24,428 bases of DNA from Pseudomonadota bacterium (GCA_023435265.1 JAEYRZ010000187.1:1-24428); one strand, 5' to 3'; shown: positions 7,524 through 15,463, counted from the first letter of the stretch. Program-made: numbers and translations. Notes: generated by a model from the letters alone, not told the origin.

Positions 7524-9194
7524 ATGGAACAAGCACGCTTACCAATTGCCATCGCGCTCTCTTTTGTCGTTTTCCTGCTGTGGAACATCTTTTTTTCACC
7601 CCCCGCGCCCCAGGCACCCGTACAAGACGCAACCCGGCAACCTGCCGCCGAAACGCCCGCCGCGACTGATCAAGCGAAACCCGGAGCCGTTCCGCAAACC
7701 GAAGCGCCGGCAGCGCCGTCGGGCGGCGGCGAAGCGGCCCCCGCACGGGCGGCCGGCCCCGCACGTTCGTTCAAGATTGAAACAGGGCTGTATGCTGTCA
7801 CCGTGTCCGAACGCGGCGGCGCCGTCGTCGATATGGTTTTAAAAGAATATCGCGAACGCGTTGAACCCGATGCGCCTCCCAAGTCCCTGATATCACAGGG
7901 TATGATCGGTGGGAGCTATCTGCTCTCCGCCAATGGGGATCTTCGAGACGAATTGGCCAGCGGAACCTACCAGAGCAGTGAATCGCGGGATCGGATCACG
8001 CTTGATTCCGAACCCTTTACGCTAAAATTGACCAATCAGACTACCGACGGGCTGCGCGTTGAAAAAATCTACACCTTTTCTCCGCACAGCTATTTAATCG
8101 GGCTGAAGATCAATATTTTCAACGATGGAGCAACGAACGGGCCGAATCAGCTCCAGGTGACACTGCGCAACATCATGTCCTTCGAAAATCAGAGTTATGG
8201 CTTCGAAGGCCCGAGCGGCCTGATCGACGACAGTCTGGTCCAGTTGAAGCCGGACGATATCGAAGAGCAAAAAAAGGGTGAAGGCCGGATCCAGTGGGTG
8301 TCCAACGAAAGCCGCTACTTCATGAACAGTTTGATCCCGCAGGAAGGCCTTCAAGGGCAAATGTTCCCGGCGTATGAGGACAAGGTGCTTTCCAATCGGC
8401 TGGTTTTCAAGACCGAGCCGCTCGGGCCGCAGCAGCAAAGGAGCTACGACTTCAGCATCTTCATGGGACCCAAAAGCCTGTCGACCCTGCGCAGCCTCAA
8501 CAACGATCTCGACCGCGCGATCGATTTCGGCTGGTTCGATTTTATCGCCCGGCCCTGCCTGTGGTTCATGAATTTCATCTACCGCTTCATTCCGAATTAC
8601 GGGGTCGCGATCATCATCCTGACCATCGTGACGCGTCTGGCATTCTGGCCGCTTGCCGGCAAAAGTTATAAGTCGATGAGCGAGATGCGGAAACTGCAGC
8701 CGTTGATGCAGGAGATCCGGGAAAAATACAAAAACGACAAGGCACGCATGAATCAGGAAATCATGGGGCTTTATCGGACTTACAAAATCAACCCGATGGG
8801 CGGGTGTTTGCCCATGCTGATTCAGCTGCCGGTCTTTTTCGCCCTATATCAGATGCTGTACCAGGCCATCGAACTGCGGCATGCACCGTTCATCGGCTGG
8901 ATCAACGACCTGGCGGCGCCCGACCGTCTTTTCAACTTCGGCTTCAGCATCCCTTTGATGCAGGCGCCTTACGGCATCCCCGTGCTGACGCTGATCATGG
9001 GCGCCAGCATGTTCCTGCAGCAGAAAATGTCGCCCCCTCCCGGCGACCCTGCGCAGGCGCGTATGATGATGCTGCTCCCACTTGTATTCACGTTCATCTT
9101 CATTAATTTCCCCTCAGGTCTTGTGCTGTACTGGCTGGTGAGCAACATCGTCTCCATTGCGCAGCAATACTTTACCCAGAAGAAGATGGCTTAG
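7524..9194 (+). CDS. yidC: Membrane protein insertase YidC
   Basis: This inner-membrane insertase integrates and folds membrane proteins, alone or with SecYEG. The 556-aa product has an N-terminal transmembrane segment (about 8-24), a Pro/Ala/Gln-rich linker (about 28-85), the large periplasmic beta-domain typical of Gram-negative YidC (about 88-340) and the conserved 60-kDa insertase domain. That domain holds several transmembrane helices (for example NYGVAIIILTIVTRLAFWPL, then GGCLPMLIQLPVFFALYQML). A good GAGGAG lies 6-7 nt before the ATG. The periplasmic domain indicates a Gram-negative envelope. Confidence 0.97.
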   Translation: MEQARLPIAIALSFVVFLLWNIFFSPPAPQAPVQDATRQPAAETPAATDQAKPGAVPQTEAPAAPSGGGEAAPARAAGPARSFKIETGLYAVTVSERGGAVVDMVLKEYRERVEPDAPPKSLISQGMIGGSYLLSANGDLRDELASGTYQSSESRDRITLDSEPFTLKLTNQTTDGLRVEKIYTFSPHSYLIGLKINIFNDGATNGPNQLQVTLRNIMSFENQSYGFEGPSGLIDDSLVQLKPDDIEEQKKGEGRIQWVSNESRYFMNSLIPQEGLQGQMFPAYEDKVLSNRLVFKTEPLGPQQQRSYDFSIFMGPKSLSTLRSLNNDLDRAIDFGWFDFIARPCLWFMNFIYRFIPNYGVAIIILTIVTRLAFWPLAGKSYKSMSEMRKLQPLMQEIREKYKNDKARMNQEIMGLYRTYKINPMGGCLPMLIQLPVFFALYQMLYQAIELRHAPFIGWINDLAAPDRLFNFGFSIPLMQAPYGIPVLTLIMGASMFLQQKMSPPPGDPAQARMMMLLPLVFTFIFINFPSGLVLYWLVSNIVSIAQQYFTQKKMA

Positions 9195-9211
9195 TCAGCG
9201 GAGGTTCATGG

Positions 9212-10027
9212 ATGACGAATTATATCGAATTTGAGGGCAAAACAGTCGAGATGGCCTTGGAAACGGCCTGCAAAGAACTTTCCCTGACGAGGGACAGTAT
9301 CCAGTACGACGTGGTTTCTTATGGATCGAGCGGTATATTCGGTCTGGTCGGGGTTCGCAAAGCCAAGATTCGCGTGAAAACCAACCACTACACCAACGAG
9401 GGCGCGATTCAGAAGGAGGCACGGCAACAGGCCCGTGACCTCGTGAAAGATGCGTTCCAGATTGAAGACGAGGTCGAGACGGAAGCCGCGCCGGATCCGG
9501 AATCGGACAGCGATGGCGAACCGGAGGGCATCGTGCTCCCCCCGGAAGTCATGAGCGATGCAGTGCAGACAGGTCGTGAAGCGCTGCAAAAACTGGTTGA
9601 TTTCATCACCGACGGGGCGGTGGTCTCTTCCGAAGCGAGCAACGCGCGGCTGATCTTCAGGGTCGAGGGTGGAAACAGTTCTGTGTTGATCGGAAAGCGG
9701 GGGCAAACACTGGAAGCGCTGCAATATCTGGTGGAGAAGATCATCAACAAGAAAAGCGATCAGCGCATACGCGTTCTCGTGGATGTCGAGGGCTATCTGG
9801 AACAGCGCAAAATCAGTTTAAAGAATCTCGCCAGCCGGATGGCCGAAAAAGCGCAAAAAATCAACAAACCGGTGACCATCGGGCAGATGAACGCTTACGA
9901 CAGGCGGATCGTCCATTTGCATTTGAAGGACAATCAGGAAGTGCGCACCCAGAGCGTCGGAGAAGGATATTATCGAAAACTCGTCATCTTTCCCAAAAAA
10001 CGAAAGCGCAACCGGGAGGCCAACTGA
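9212..10027 (+). CDS. jag: Jag/KhpB-like RNA-binding protein (Jag-N, KH, R3H)
   Basis: This cytoplasmic RNA-binding protein is usually encoded next to yidC. It has 271 aa: an N-terminal Jag-N domain (IEFEGKTVEMALETACKEL, SSGIFGLVGVRKAKI), an acidic linker (about residues 85-110), a KH domain with GxxG as Gly161-Lys-Arg-Gly164, and an R3H domain with Arg231xxxHis235. A GGAGG lies before the ATG at 9212. It starts 17 nt after the yidC stop, so co-transcription is likely. In Firmicutes the family affects cell elongation and division; its role in this lineage is not defined. Confidence 0.93.
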   Translation: MTNYIEFEGKTVEMALETACKELSLTRDSIQYDVVSYGSSGIFGLVGVRKAKIRVKTNHYTNEGAIQKEARQQARDLVKDAFQIEDEVETEAAPDPESDSDGEPEGIVLPPEVMSDAVQTGREALQKLVDFITDGAVVSSEASNARLIFRVEGGNSSVLIGKRGQTLEALQYLVEKIINKKSDQRIRVLVDVEGYLEQRKISLKNLASRMAEKAQKINKPVTIGQMNAYDRRIVHLHLKDNQEVRTQSVGEGYYRKLVIFPKKRKRNREAN

Positions 10028-10095
10028 CGATCGACACGCTGTCGAACGCGGCAAGGGGACCGCAACCGCTCCATCCCGCTTGCGCTCTATTCGGC

Positions 10096-10116
10096 CCGGA
10101 GGTTCGGTAACTCCGG
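10096..10116 (+). promoter_or_regulatory. Small hairpin containing GGAGG upstream of mnmE
   Basis: CCGGAG (10096-10101) pairs with CTCCGG (10111-10116) around a 9-nt loop. The GGAGG at 10098-10102 would be held partly in the stem. It lies 24 nt before the mnmE ATG, further than a normal ribosome-binding site, and no better site is visible. A role in mnmE translation is only a guess. Confidence 0.25.
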
Positions 10117-10126
10117 ACATCTTCGC

Positions 10127-11509
10127 ATGAACCACGACACCATCGCCGCAATTGCCACGCCCATAGGGGGCGGCATCGGAATTATCCGCATCTCCGGCCC
10201 TCAAGCCGAACCGCTTGCGCGGCGCATTTTTCAAACGGCAGGCGGCAACGCTGCGGACGGGAATTGGAACTCGCATCACCTTTATTACGGAAGGATCGTC
10301 GATTGCGTCAATAATCAGACCATCGACGAGGTCCTGCTGGCCGTAATGCGGGCGCCGCACTCCTATACGCGTGAAGACGTGGTCGAAATTCAAAGCCATG
10401 GAGGAGCGGCGGTTTTATCACAGATCCTCGAACTGGTCGTTCGGCTCGGGGCAAGGCCGGCGCAGCCCGGAGAATTTACGCGGCGCGCCTTTCTCAACGG
10501 CCGCATCGATCTCAGCCAGGCCGAAGCCGTTGCCGACCTGATCAACGCCCGGTCGCGACGGGCGCTGGAAATCGCCAACAGTCATCTTTCCGGTCAATTA
10601 AAGCGTCAGGTGGAGCGTTGGACCGAGCGCCTGCAGGTGCGGCTCGCTGAATTGCAGGCCGAAATCGAATTCGGCGACCAACTCGAAGCGGATCCCGATC
10701 GACAGGCGCTTTGCAAGGAGATCGAAAACGAGCTTCTCGCCCCCATCGCCGCCCTGCTTGAAGACTTCGAACACGGCCACGCCCTGCGCGACGGCGTTCG
10801 GCTTTCGATCGCCGGCAGGCCCAATGTCGGCAAGTCCAGCTTGTTGAACCGCCTGCTGGGCCAGGAAAAAGCCATTGTTACCGCCTTCGCCGGCACCACA
10901 CGAGACCCCATCGAGCAAGCCTGTGCGATTCGCGGCATTCCGGTCACGCTCGTAGACACGGCCGGAATTCGTTCCAGCGATGATCCGATCGAGTGCCTCG
11001 GCGTTGGCAAGGCCAGGGAGGCGATCGGAGCGGCGGATATCGTGCTCTTCGTGGTGGAAAGCACCGCGCCGATGAACCAGGAAGACCGGGTCGCGCTGGA
11101 GACGGCTCGCGGAAGCAAACTCATTCTGGTGGTCAACAAAATCGACCTTGTCGAAGGCCGGCCGTATCGATTGCCGGGGCCGCACGAGCCGGCCGCGGCG
11201 GTGGTCGGTGTCTCGGCCTTGAACGGGGAAGGGATCGCCGAATTGGAGCAGGTTATCGCCGAGCAGTGCATCGCTACAGATAAACTATCCAGCTCCATGC
11301 TCATACCCACCGTCCGGCAGAAGGTGGAATTGGAAACTGCAAGCGGATCGCTGCAACGCGCACGGGACGGATTGTTGCACGGGATCGGGGAGGACCTGGT
11401 GGTTTGCGATCTTTCGGATGCCGTTCAAGCGTTTCAGCGAATCACCGGTGAACAGGCTGGCCCGGATCTTCTCGATCGAATTTTCAGCCGCTTTTGCATT
11501 GGAAAATAA
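10127..11509 (+). CDS. mnmE: tRNA U34 5-carboxymethylaminomethyl GTPase MnmE
   Basis: With MnmG, this GTPase adds the carboxymethylaminomethyl group to the wobble uridine of certain tRNAs. The 460-aa protein begins MNHDTIAAIATPIGGGIGII, the usual folate-binding N-terminal domain. The inserted G domain shows G1 GRPNVGKSS (230-238), the DTAG motif (277-280) and NKID (337-340). It ends in the conserved Cys-Ile-Gly-Lys (457-460), whose cysteine is functionally important in the family. It closes the rpmH-mnmE block. mnmG and rsmG, which often follow, are absent; a parS site comes next. Confidence 0.97.
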   Translation: MNHDTIAAIATPIGGGIGIIRISGPQAEPLARRIFQTAGGNAADGNWNSHHLYYGRIVDCVNNQTIDEVLLAVMRAPHSYTREDVVEIQSHGGAAVLSQILELVVRLGARPAQPGEFTRRAFLNGRIDLSQAEAVADLINARSRRALEIANSHLSGQLKRQVERWTERLQVRLAELQAEIEFGDQLEADPDRQALCKEIENELLAPIAALLEDFEHGHALRDGVRLSIAGRPNVGKSSLLNRLLGQEKAIVTAFAGTTRDPIEQACAIRGIPVTLVDTAGIRSSDDPIECLGVGKAREAIGAADIVLFVVESTAPMNQEDRVALETARGSKLILVVNKIDLVEGRPYRLPGPHEPAAAVVGVSALNGEGIAELEQVIAEQCIATDKLSSSMLIPTVRQKVELETASGSLQRARDGLLHGIGEDLVVCDLSDAVQAFQRITGEQAGPDLLDRIFSRFCIGK

Positions 11510-11838
11510 ATCCGGAAGCGTGTAATGTCGGAAGCGCGGCGGGTTCAAGCCATAACTTCGCAGGGTCTATCCCGACGCGTGTTTCACGTGAAACAATGAT
11601 GATGGCGACTAAAAAGTTCCAATGACGGCACCGAAAAAATAGGATCAAGGCGCCGTGCATCCTGTTGTTTCGAGGTGTACGTGCAGTCCGTCGCAAGGAC
11701 GACGGGAGTGTGGTGAACACGCGATACCGGACTTTTAAGGATGCCGTAAAGTATCAAATATGGGGTTCCGCAACAGTGAACGCGCCGAAGGGCGTTCCGG
11801 CGGGGCGCTTCACCGGATCCTTCGAGGGAGAGGCACAC
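11510..11838. other. Intergenic region between mnmE and the YkgJ-like gene
   Basis: These 329 nt hold the parS site (11580-11595) and a small hairpin CCGTCG/CGACGG (11688-11705). An open frame continues upstream of 11839 to 11665. Its predicted residues do not resemble the family's N-terminus and a good ribosome-binding site favours 11839, so I treat it as non-coding. No clear terminator for mnmE and no DnaA-box cluster were seen. Confidence 0.6.
11580..11595. other. parS: Chromosomal parS centromere site
   Basis: The sequence is TGTTTCACGTGAAACA, a perfect 16-bp palindrome identical to the consensus ParB-binding site known from many bacterial chromosomes. It lies 70 nt after the mnmE stop in non-coding DNA. 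ParB nucleates here and spreads, so that ParA and SMC can segregate the origin region. parS sites cluster near oriC, which fits the neighbouring rpmH-rnpA-yidC block. No other copy was noticed in this window. Confidence 0.92.
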
Positions 11839-12513
11839 ATGGATTTTTCGAAATACTTTGAACAATACGAAACACTGGTCAGGCAGGTCGGGGCGGCATT
11901 CGAGCAGGTACAGCAAGCCTATCCGGAGTGTGTCCGCTGCAAACCGGGCTGCGCGGATTGCTGTCATGCGGTCTTCGATTTGACGCTGATCGAGGCGCTT
12001 TACATCAAGGCCCGCTTCGACGAACGGTTCGCGGGCGATGCGCGTGAGGCGGTGATCGCCAGCGCCAACACGGCCGATCGGACACTGGTCAGGATCAAGC
12101 GCCAGGCGTACCGGGAGCACCAGAACGGCAAACCGGAAGCTCAGATTCTGGAGGATATGGCCGCCCTGCGTGTCGCCTGCCCGCTCCTGGAAGAGAATCA
12201 GCATTGCCTGATGTATGACGTCCGGCCGATCACCTGCCGCCTGTATGGCATTCCCACTCAGATTGGCGATAAGGCGCACAGCTGCAATCTGAGCGCCTTC
12301 GAGCCGGGCCGCTCGTATCCCACGGTCAAGCTGGACGGAGTTCACCGGAAATTGTACGAGATCTCCTTCGCCCTGGCGCAGGAGATTCAAAGCCGCTATC
12401 CGCGCCTGGCCGAAATGCTGGTGCCGTTATCGATGGCGCTGCTCACCGATTATTCAGAAGAATACCTGGGGGTGAGGCTGCGCGACGATCAGGGCGCCGG
12501 GACAAGGGGGTAG
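11839..12513 (+). CDS. YkgJ-family cysteine-cluster protein
   Basis: This 224-aa protein is of the YkgJ/CxxCxxCC type, a putative zinc- or iron-chelating family of unknown function. The N-terminal cluster is Cys31, Cys34, Cys38, Cys41 and Cys42 (CVRCKPGCADCC). The second conserved block is ACPLLEENQHCLMYDVRP followed by ITCRLYG. The ATG at 11839 has GGGAGAGG about 6 nt upstream, which decides the start. The next gene begins 4 nt after its stop, so the pair is almost certainly one unit. No signal peptide or membrane segment is apparent. Confidence 0.85.
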   Translation: MDFSKYFEQYETLVRQVGAAFEQVQQAYPECVRCKPGCADCCHAVFDLTLIEALYIKARFDERFAGDAREAVIASANTADRTLVRIKRQAYREHQNGKPEAQILEDMAALRVACPLLEENQHCLMYDVRPITCRLYGIPTQIGDKAHSCNLSAFEPGRSYPTVKLDGVHRKLYEISFALAQEIQSRYPRLAEMLVPLSMALLTDYSEEYLGVRLRDDQGAGTRG

Positions 12514-12517
12514 GGCC

Positions 12518-12865
12518 GTGGCAGCAGAAACCGAAGGCCAGGAAAAGAAAAGGGCCATCTACGAGAGCATGTCTCCACGCCAGAAAAGACGCATCGATCG
12601 CATCGGCTATGAAAAATGGGAGCCCTTCGACATGCCCAAAGATCCCATTGACATCCGCCGTGATCCGACGCAGCGCACCACGCAGCAGTTGGTGCGCGAC
12701 TTCCTCCAGCGCTGCGGGCACGAACATTACGGCAACGCATATGCGCGGGGCGTGCTTGAAATTGCACTGGGGATTATCAACTCAGATGAACGCTTCATCG
12801 GAATGTATGAATTCGCCTGTTGGTATCAGCAGCAGCTGAAAGCGGCGGTCCCTGAAAAACACTGA
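12518..12865 (+). CDS. Conserved-looking hypothetical protein, partner of the YkgJ-like gene
   Basis: I do not recognise this 115-aa protein. It starts at GTG 12518, with an AAGGGGG Shine-Dalgarno inside the end of the upstream gene. The N-terminus is charged and Lys/Arg-rich (MSPRQKRRIDRIGYEKWEPF). The C-terminal half looks helical and aromatic, with NAYARGVLEIALGIINSDE and then MYEFACWYQQQLK. It has a single cysteine, no signal peptide and no membrane helix. The 4-nt spacing suggests it works with, or is translationally coupled to, the cysteine-cluster protein. Confidence 0.75.
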   Translation: MAAETEGQEKKRAIYESMSPRQKRRIDRIGYEKWEPFDMPKDPIDIRRDPTQRTTQQLVRDFLQRCGHEHYGNAYARGVLEIALGIINSDERFIGMYEFACWYQQQLKAAVPEKH

Positions 12866-12905
12866 TCCGCCCGCGGCCGGAGATCGGCCGCCCCAGGCTA
12901 TCTTC

Positions 12906-13048
12906 GAGAACGCCCTGTGATATGCCGGTTACTTTGTTGTCGAAGTGCGCTGAGTCATAAAAAGCGGCGTGCTGGTTCGCTGCTTATCGATCACCCTCAA
13001 AGAGAGCCCCGAGAACGCCCCTTGGTACATACCGGCCTGATTACTTTG
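12906..13048. repeat. Pair of imperfect direct repeats
   Basis: Copy A (12906-12936) and copy B (13011-13048) share GAGAACGCCC at the start, a central (A/T)ACCGG or TGCCGG block, and TTACTTTG at the end. Copy B is about 7 nt longer. They are 105 nt apart. Their function is unknown. Confidence 0.5.
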
Positions 13049-13060
13049 ACGTATGGTTTC

Positions 13061-13135
13061 ACCACAGAGGACACAGAGAACACAGAGAAAAGGATAGAAA
13101 TCATCTTCTGTGACCTCTGTGCGCTCTTGCGCTAA
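13061..13135. repeat. CACAGAGG dispersed palindromic repeat, copy 1
   Basis: Three tandem 9-nt units of the type ACACAGAG(A/G) occupy 13061-13089. The inverted versions TTCTGTG (13106-13112) and CCTCTGTG (13114-13121) follow after a short A-rich spacer, so the element can form an imperfect hairpin. A related copy lies at 23871-23916. Such elements are scattered in intergenic DNA of many bacteria and have no settled function. Confidence 0.75.
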
Positions 13136-13147
13136 GGCATTGTGACG

Positions 13148-13166
13148 TACTTGAGCATTTCAGGAA
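13148..13166 (-). repeat. AATGC-centred dyad, copy 1
   Basis: On the minus strand this reads TTCCTGA-AATGC-TCAAGTA. The 7-nt arms are largely complementary around a fixed AATGC centre. Related copies are at 17179-17197 and 23775-23793. This copy lies 52 nt before the PrmA-like gene and beside a CACAGAGG repeat. It may be a protein-binding site or part of a composite repeat. Confidence 0.55.
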
Positions 13167-13217
13167 TATTCGTAACACGCGTGGCAGTGTATTTGCTCGG
13201 ATGCGTAAGAAGCGGTC

Positions 13218-14042
13218 GTGGAACGTCCACTGGCGGGCGGAATGCAGCTTGAAGAAGAAATCATCGGATTATTCGCGGAGACGCCGCGTTTGACCTTTAA
13301 GGCGGTTGAGTGTGCCGTGCGACACCTGCGACCGATCGTCGCCCGTAACGAAATTCGATCGGCGGTCAAAACGCTGCTGGAAAAGGGCCTTTTGCGATAT
13401 TCGCATCGCTTTGGGTTTTCTGAGTTGGAGCGTAATTATGCGCGTCCGCACCGCGTGGCGCCGAGAATATGGCTCGGCCCCGCCGAAACCGATACCGCCG
13501 TTGCATCGGGTGAGGTGATGGTCCTGCTGGCAAGCGGCGCATCGTTCGGGTGCGGCGATCATCCCACTACCCGTCTGGCGCTACAGGGCGTCGATATGGC
13601 GGTCGAACGGTTGAACTCCCGGCAATCGATTCTCGATATCGGTACGGGTACGGGCGTATTGGCCCTCGCCGCGCTGGCCTTAGGCATGGAATCGGCGGTT
13701 GCGCTGGACATCGATCCATTGGCATGCCATGAGACGATGGCCAACGCACGCCTTAACGGAATGGAAAAGCGCATGATCGCCACGGAGCGAACGCTTGAAG
13801 ATCTCGGCGAACAGCGGTTCAACCTGCTGACCGCAAACCTGCGCCCTCCCACGCTCAAGGTTCTTTTCCAGGCAATGCACCAGCATACGGCAGAAAACGG
13901 ATTCTGGGTGCTCTCTGGATTCCGTTGTGAGGAAATGCCAGACCTGCGGCCTTACACCGAAGGCGGCGGCAGGGTCATCCGCTGGACGGCGAAGGAGGGC
14001 GGCTGGGGCGCCTGGCTGGTCTCGTGTCCATTGCTTGCGTAG
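13218..14042 (+). CDS. PrmA-like class I SAM-dependent methyltransferase
   Basis: This 274-aa protein has a Rossmann methyltransferase domain in its C-terminal half. Motif I is ILDIGTGTGVLALAALALG, followed by the acidic SAM-ribose residue region ALDIDPLA. The upstream FGCGDHPTTRLAL block closely resembles the FGTGxHPTT signature of ribosomal protein L11 methyltransferase (PrmA). The catalytic-loop region reads TANLRPP rather than the usual NxxxxP of PrmA. The N-terminal 80 residues look like a helical winged-helix type domain (LTFKAVECAVRHLRPIVARN, then LLEKGLLRYSH), unlike the normal L11-binding domain. The substrate may therefore be L11 or something else. The start is GTG 13218; the ATG at 13242 is an alternative. 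Confidence 0.75.
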   Translation: MERPLAGGMQLEEEIIGLFAETPRLTFKAVECAVRHLRPIVARNEIRSAVKTLLEKGLLRYSHRFGFSELERNYARPHRVAPRIWLGPAETDTAVASGEVMVLLASGASFGCGDHPTTRLALQGVDMAVERLNSRQSILDIGTGTGVLALAALALGMESAVALDIDPLACHETMANARLNGMEKRMIATERTLEDLGEQRFNLLTANLRPPTLKVLFQAMHQHTAENGFWVLSGFRCEEMPDLRPYTEGGGRVIRWTAKEGGWGAWLVSCPLLA

Positions 14043-14188
14043 GTACCGCTCCAAAAAAGCCATAGCCGGGTATGGGGTGCGCCGCGATCGCCCGCTGGTG
14101 GGGCTCTCCGTTTGATGGCCTGAAAATGCGCGCCAGGCAAGGGTTTGCGGGCGCCGCCGCCTATCCTGAATGGCCGCGAATCGGAACG

Positions 14189-14207
14189 TTCGACCGGGAA
14201 GGTCGAA
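14189..14207. other. Hairpin between convergent genes
   Basis: TTCGACC and GGTCGAA form a perfect 7-bp stem around GGGAA in the 230-nt gap between the convergent PrmA-like and rubredoxin genes. No T-run lies on either side, so an intrinsic terminator is uncertain. Confidence 0.3.
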
Positions 14208-14272
14208 GCACGCGCAGATCGGTCGCCTCCCGGTGCGGTTTCGAATTCCGAATGAGGTTTGTGAACTGCTCC

Positions 14273-14923
14273 CTACTTTTTGGGGAAAACCAGCTTGCCG
14301 CCATACCAGCCGGCGATGATCGCCGCAATCAGTCCGATCAGGTGAAAAATAATGAACGTGCCCACCCTGGCGGGGCCGCCGAGGTAAACCTGCGGCTGAA
14401 CAAGCCACCAGATGGACAGGGTCAGGCCCATGATGGTGACGATGCCGGCACAGATCATTTTGGTGCTGAAGATCCTGGTCATCCGCCCCTTGTAACGGTT
14501 CACCCAATCGCCGAGTCCGGTCACGATCACGGCCGGCATGGCCAGGGTGACGAAAAAAAGATTGTACTTGGCTGCCGCGGCCAGTGATTCGGACTGCAGC
14601 CAGACGCTCATCAGCATGAACAGAACGGAAACGGGAAGCACGCCGTTCGGAACATGCACGGTCATGGGATGCCCGTGCAGTCGCGTCAAAACCTGGGGGT
14701 AGCGCAGCAGCGGTTTTGGCTGCCGGTCGGGCGCTGCGGCCGGGCGGGGTCGAACCTCGGGCTCGGGCGCCGGAGCCGGGCGGGCACCGGGTTCGGGCGC
14801 CGGCTGCGGCGCGTCGTCTACCGGTATGAATTTGCTCTTCTCGGCGCCGCAGACCGGGCATTGCTCGGGAGGTTCATCGCCTTGATGGATGTAGCCGCAA
14901 ACCGTACATTTCCATTGCTTCAT
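14273..14923 (-). CDS. Rubredoxin-like domain fused to DUF2231 membrane protein
   Basis: This 216-aa protein joins two modules. Residues 1-35 are a rubredoxin-like iron site of the rubrerythrin type, with Cys6, Cys9, Cys22 and Cys25 (CTVCGY, CPVCG). A long Pro/Ala/Glu-rich linker (about 38-72) follows. The rest is a four-helix membrane domain (about 93-108, 121-138, 155-175, 188-206) that starts with the DUF2231-like HGHPMTVHVPNG (His83, His85, His90). Another histidine, His194, is in the last helix. These histidines could hold haem, by inference. The fusion suggests electron transfer between a soluble iron centre and the membrane. The ATG has a GGAG 10 nt upstream and lies 7 nt after the ABM gene. 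Confidence 0.82.
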   Translation of the reverse strand: MKQWKCTVCGYIHQGDEPPEQCPVCGAEKSKFIPVDDAPQPAPEPGARPAPAPEPEVRPRPAAAPDRQPKPLLRYPQVLTRLHGHPMTVHVPNGVLPVSVLFMLMSVWLQSESLAAAAKYNLFFVTLAMPAVIVTGLGDWVNRYKGRMTRIFSTKMICAGIVTIMGLTLSIWWLVQPQVYLGGPARVGTFIIFHLIGLIAAIIAGWYGGKLVFPKK

Positions 14924-14930
14924 CTTAAGT

Positions 14931-15260
14931 CTACTCCGATGTGTGGGTAGGGGCTGCGTCCAGGTGGAGCGGAGTGCCCAGAAGATATTCTTCGTATTCG
15001 GTGGGCCGCTCCTGTAAGAGCTCCAGCATGGCCTCGAAGCGAATGCGGTCCTCGTTGGCTCGCCAGGCTTGCCAGGAAGCGATGTCCTGCCAGGTGGCGA
15101 TGATCACCATGTTGTTCGGAAAGCCGCTCTTGGTCAGGGTTTCACCGGAGATGTATCCGGGCTGGCTCATGGCGCGTGACCGCAGCTCGTTCAGCAGAGC
15201 CAGAATTTGCCGTGTTTTGTCTGCCTTGAAACGCCGCTTGATAATGATCTTTGCAATCAT
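14931..15260 (-). CDS. Antibiotic biosynthesis monooxygenase (ABM) fold protein
   Basis: This 109-aa protein has the small ferredoxin-like alpha/beta barrel pattern of the ABM/YgiN family: IIIKRRFKADKTRQILALLNEL, PGYISGETLTK, then IATWQDIASWQAW and a C-terminal helix. Family members include quinol or haem-degrading monooxygenases and proteins with no known activity. A strong GGGGAGG precedes the ATG at 15258-15260. It is the first gene of a two-gene unit with the rubredoxin-DUF2231 protein, which hints at a redox or oxygen-stress role. No diagnostic catalytic residue is visible. Confidence 0.85.
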   Translation of the reverse strand: MIAKIIIKRRFKADKTRQILALLNELRSRAMSQPGYISGETLTKSGFPNNMVIIATWQDIASWQAWRANEDRIRFEAMLELLQERPTEYEEYLLGTPLHLDAAPTHTSE

Positions 15261-15332
15261 ATTGACCTCCCCAGGTGTAATGGTGAACGGTCAACCGGCA
15301 GAATGATCTGTCGGGCATCGAAACACTGCTTT

Positions 15333-15363
15333 GTATGTAGTCATACGGGCCGAAGCGGGTCAA
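15333..15363 (-). promoter_or_regulatory. Candidate promoter with overlapping palindrome for the ABM gene
   Basis: On the minus strand TTGACC (15363-15358) and TACATA (15339-15334) are spaced by 18 nt. A palindrome GTATG-TAGT-CATAC (15333-15346) covers the -10 region and could be a repressor operator. The -10 match is poor, so confidence is limited. Confidence 0.35.
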
Positions 15364-15463
15364 GGGGGAAAGCGGTTCCGGAAAGATCGCAGGCAGTGGC
15401 GGCGGGCGCCCCTTCGGTGTTGGAATTTCAAGCCGCCGCGGCTTTGAGCGCGCGGCCGGCGGT

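Larger units (their letters stand above)
12866..13217. other. Repeat-rich intergenic region
   Basis: These 352 nt contain no convincing gene. In order they hold a hairpin GCGGCCG/CGGCCGC (12873-12891) without a U-tract, two imperfect direct repeats beginning GAGAACGCCC (12906 and 13011), a CACAGAGG-type repeat (13061-13135) and one copy of the AATGC-centred dyad (13148-13166). Confidence 0.7.

Noticed and set aside
11665..11838. N-terminal extension of the YkgJ-like protein
   Set aside because: The upstream residues do not resemble the family, and a good ribosome-binding site sits just before the ATG at 11839.
6341..11838. Replication origin within the window
   Set aside because: The gene order and parS suggest the origin is near, but I saw no cluster of DnaA boxes or AT-rich unwinding region.
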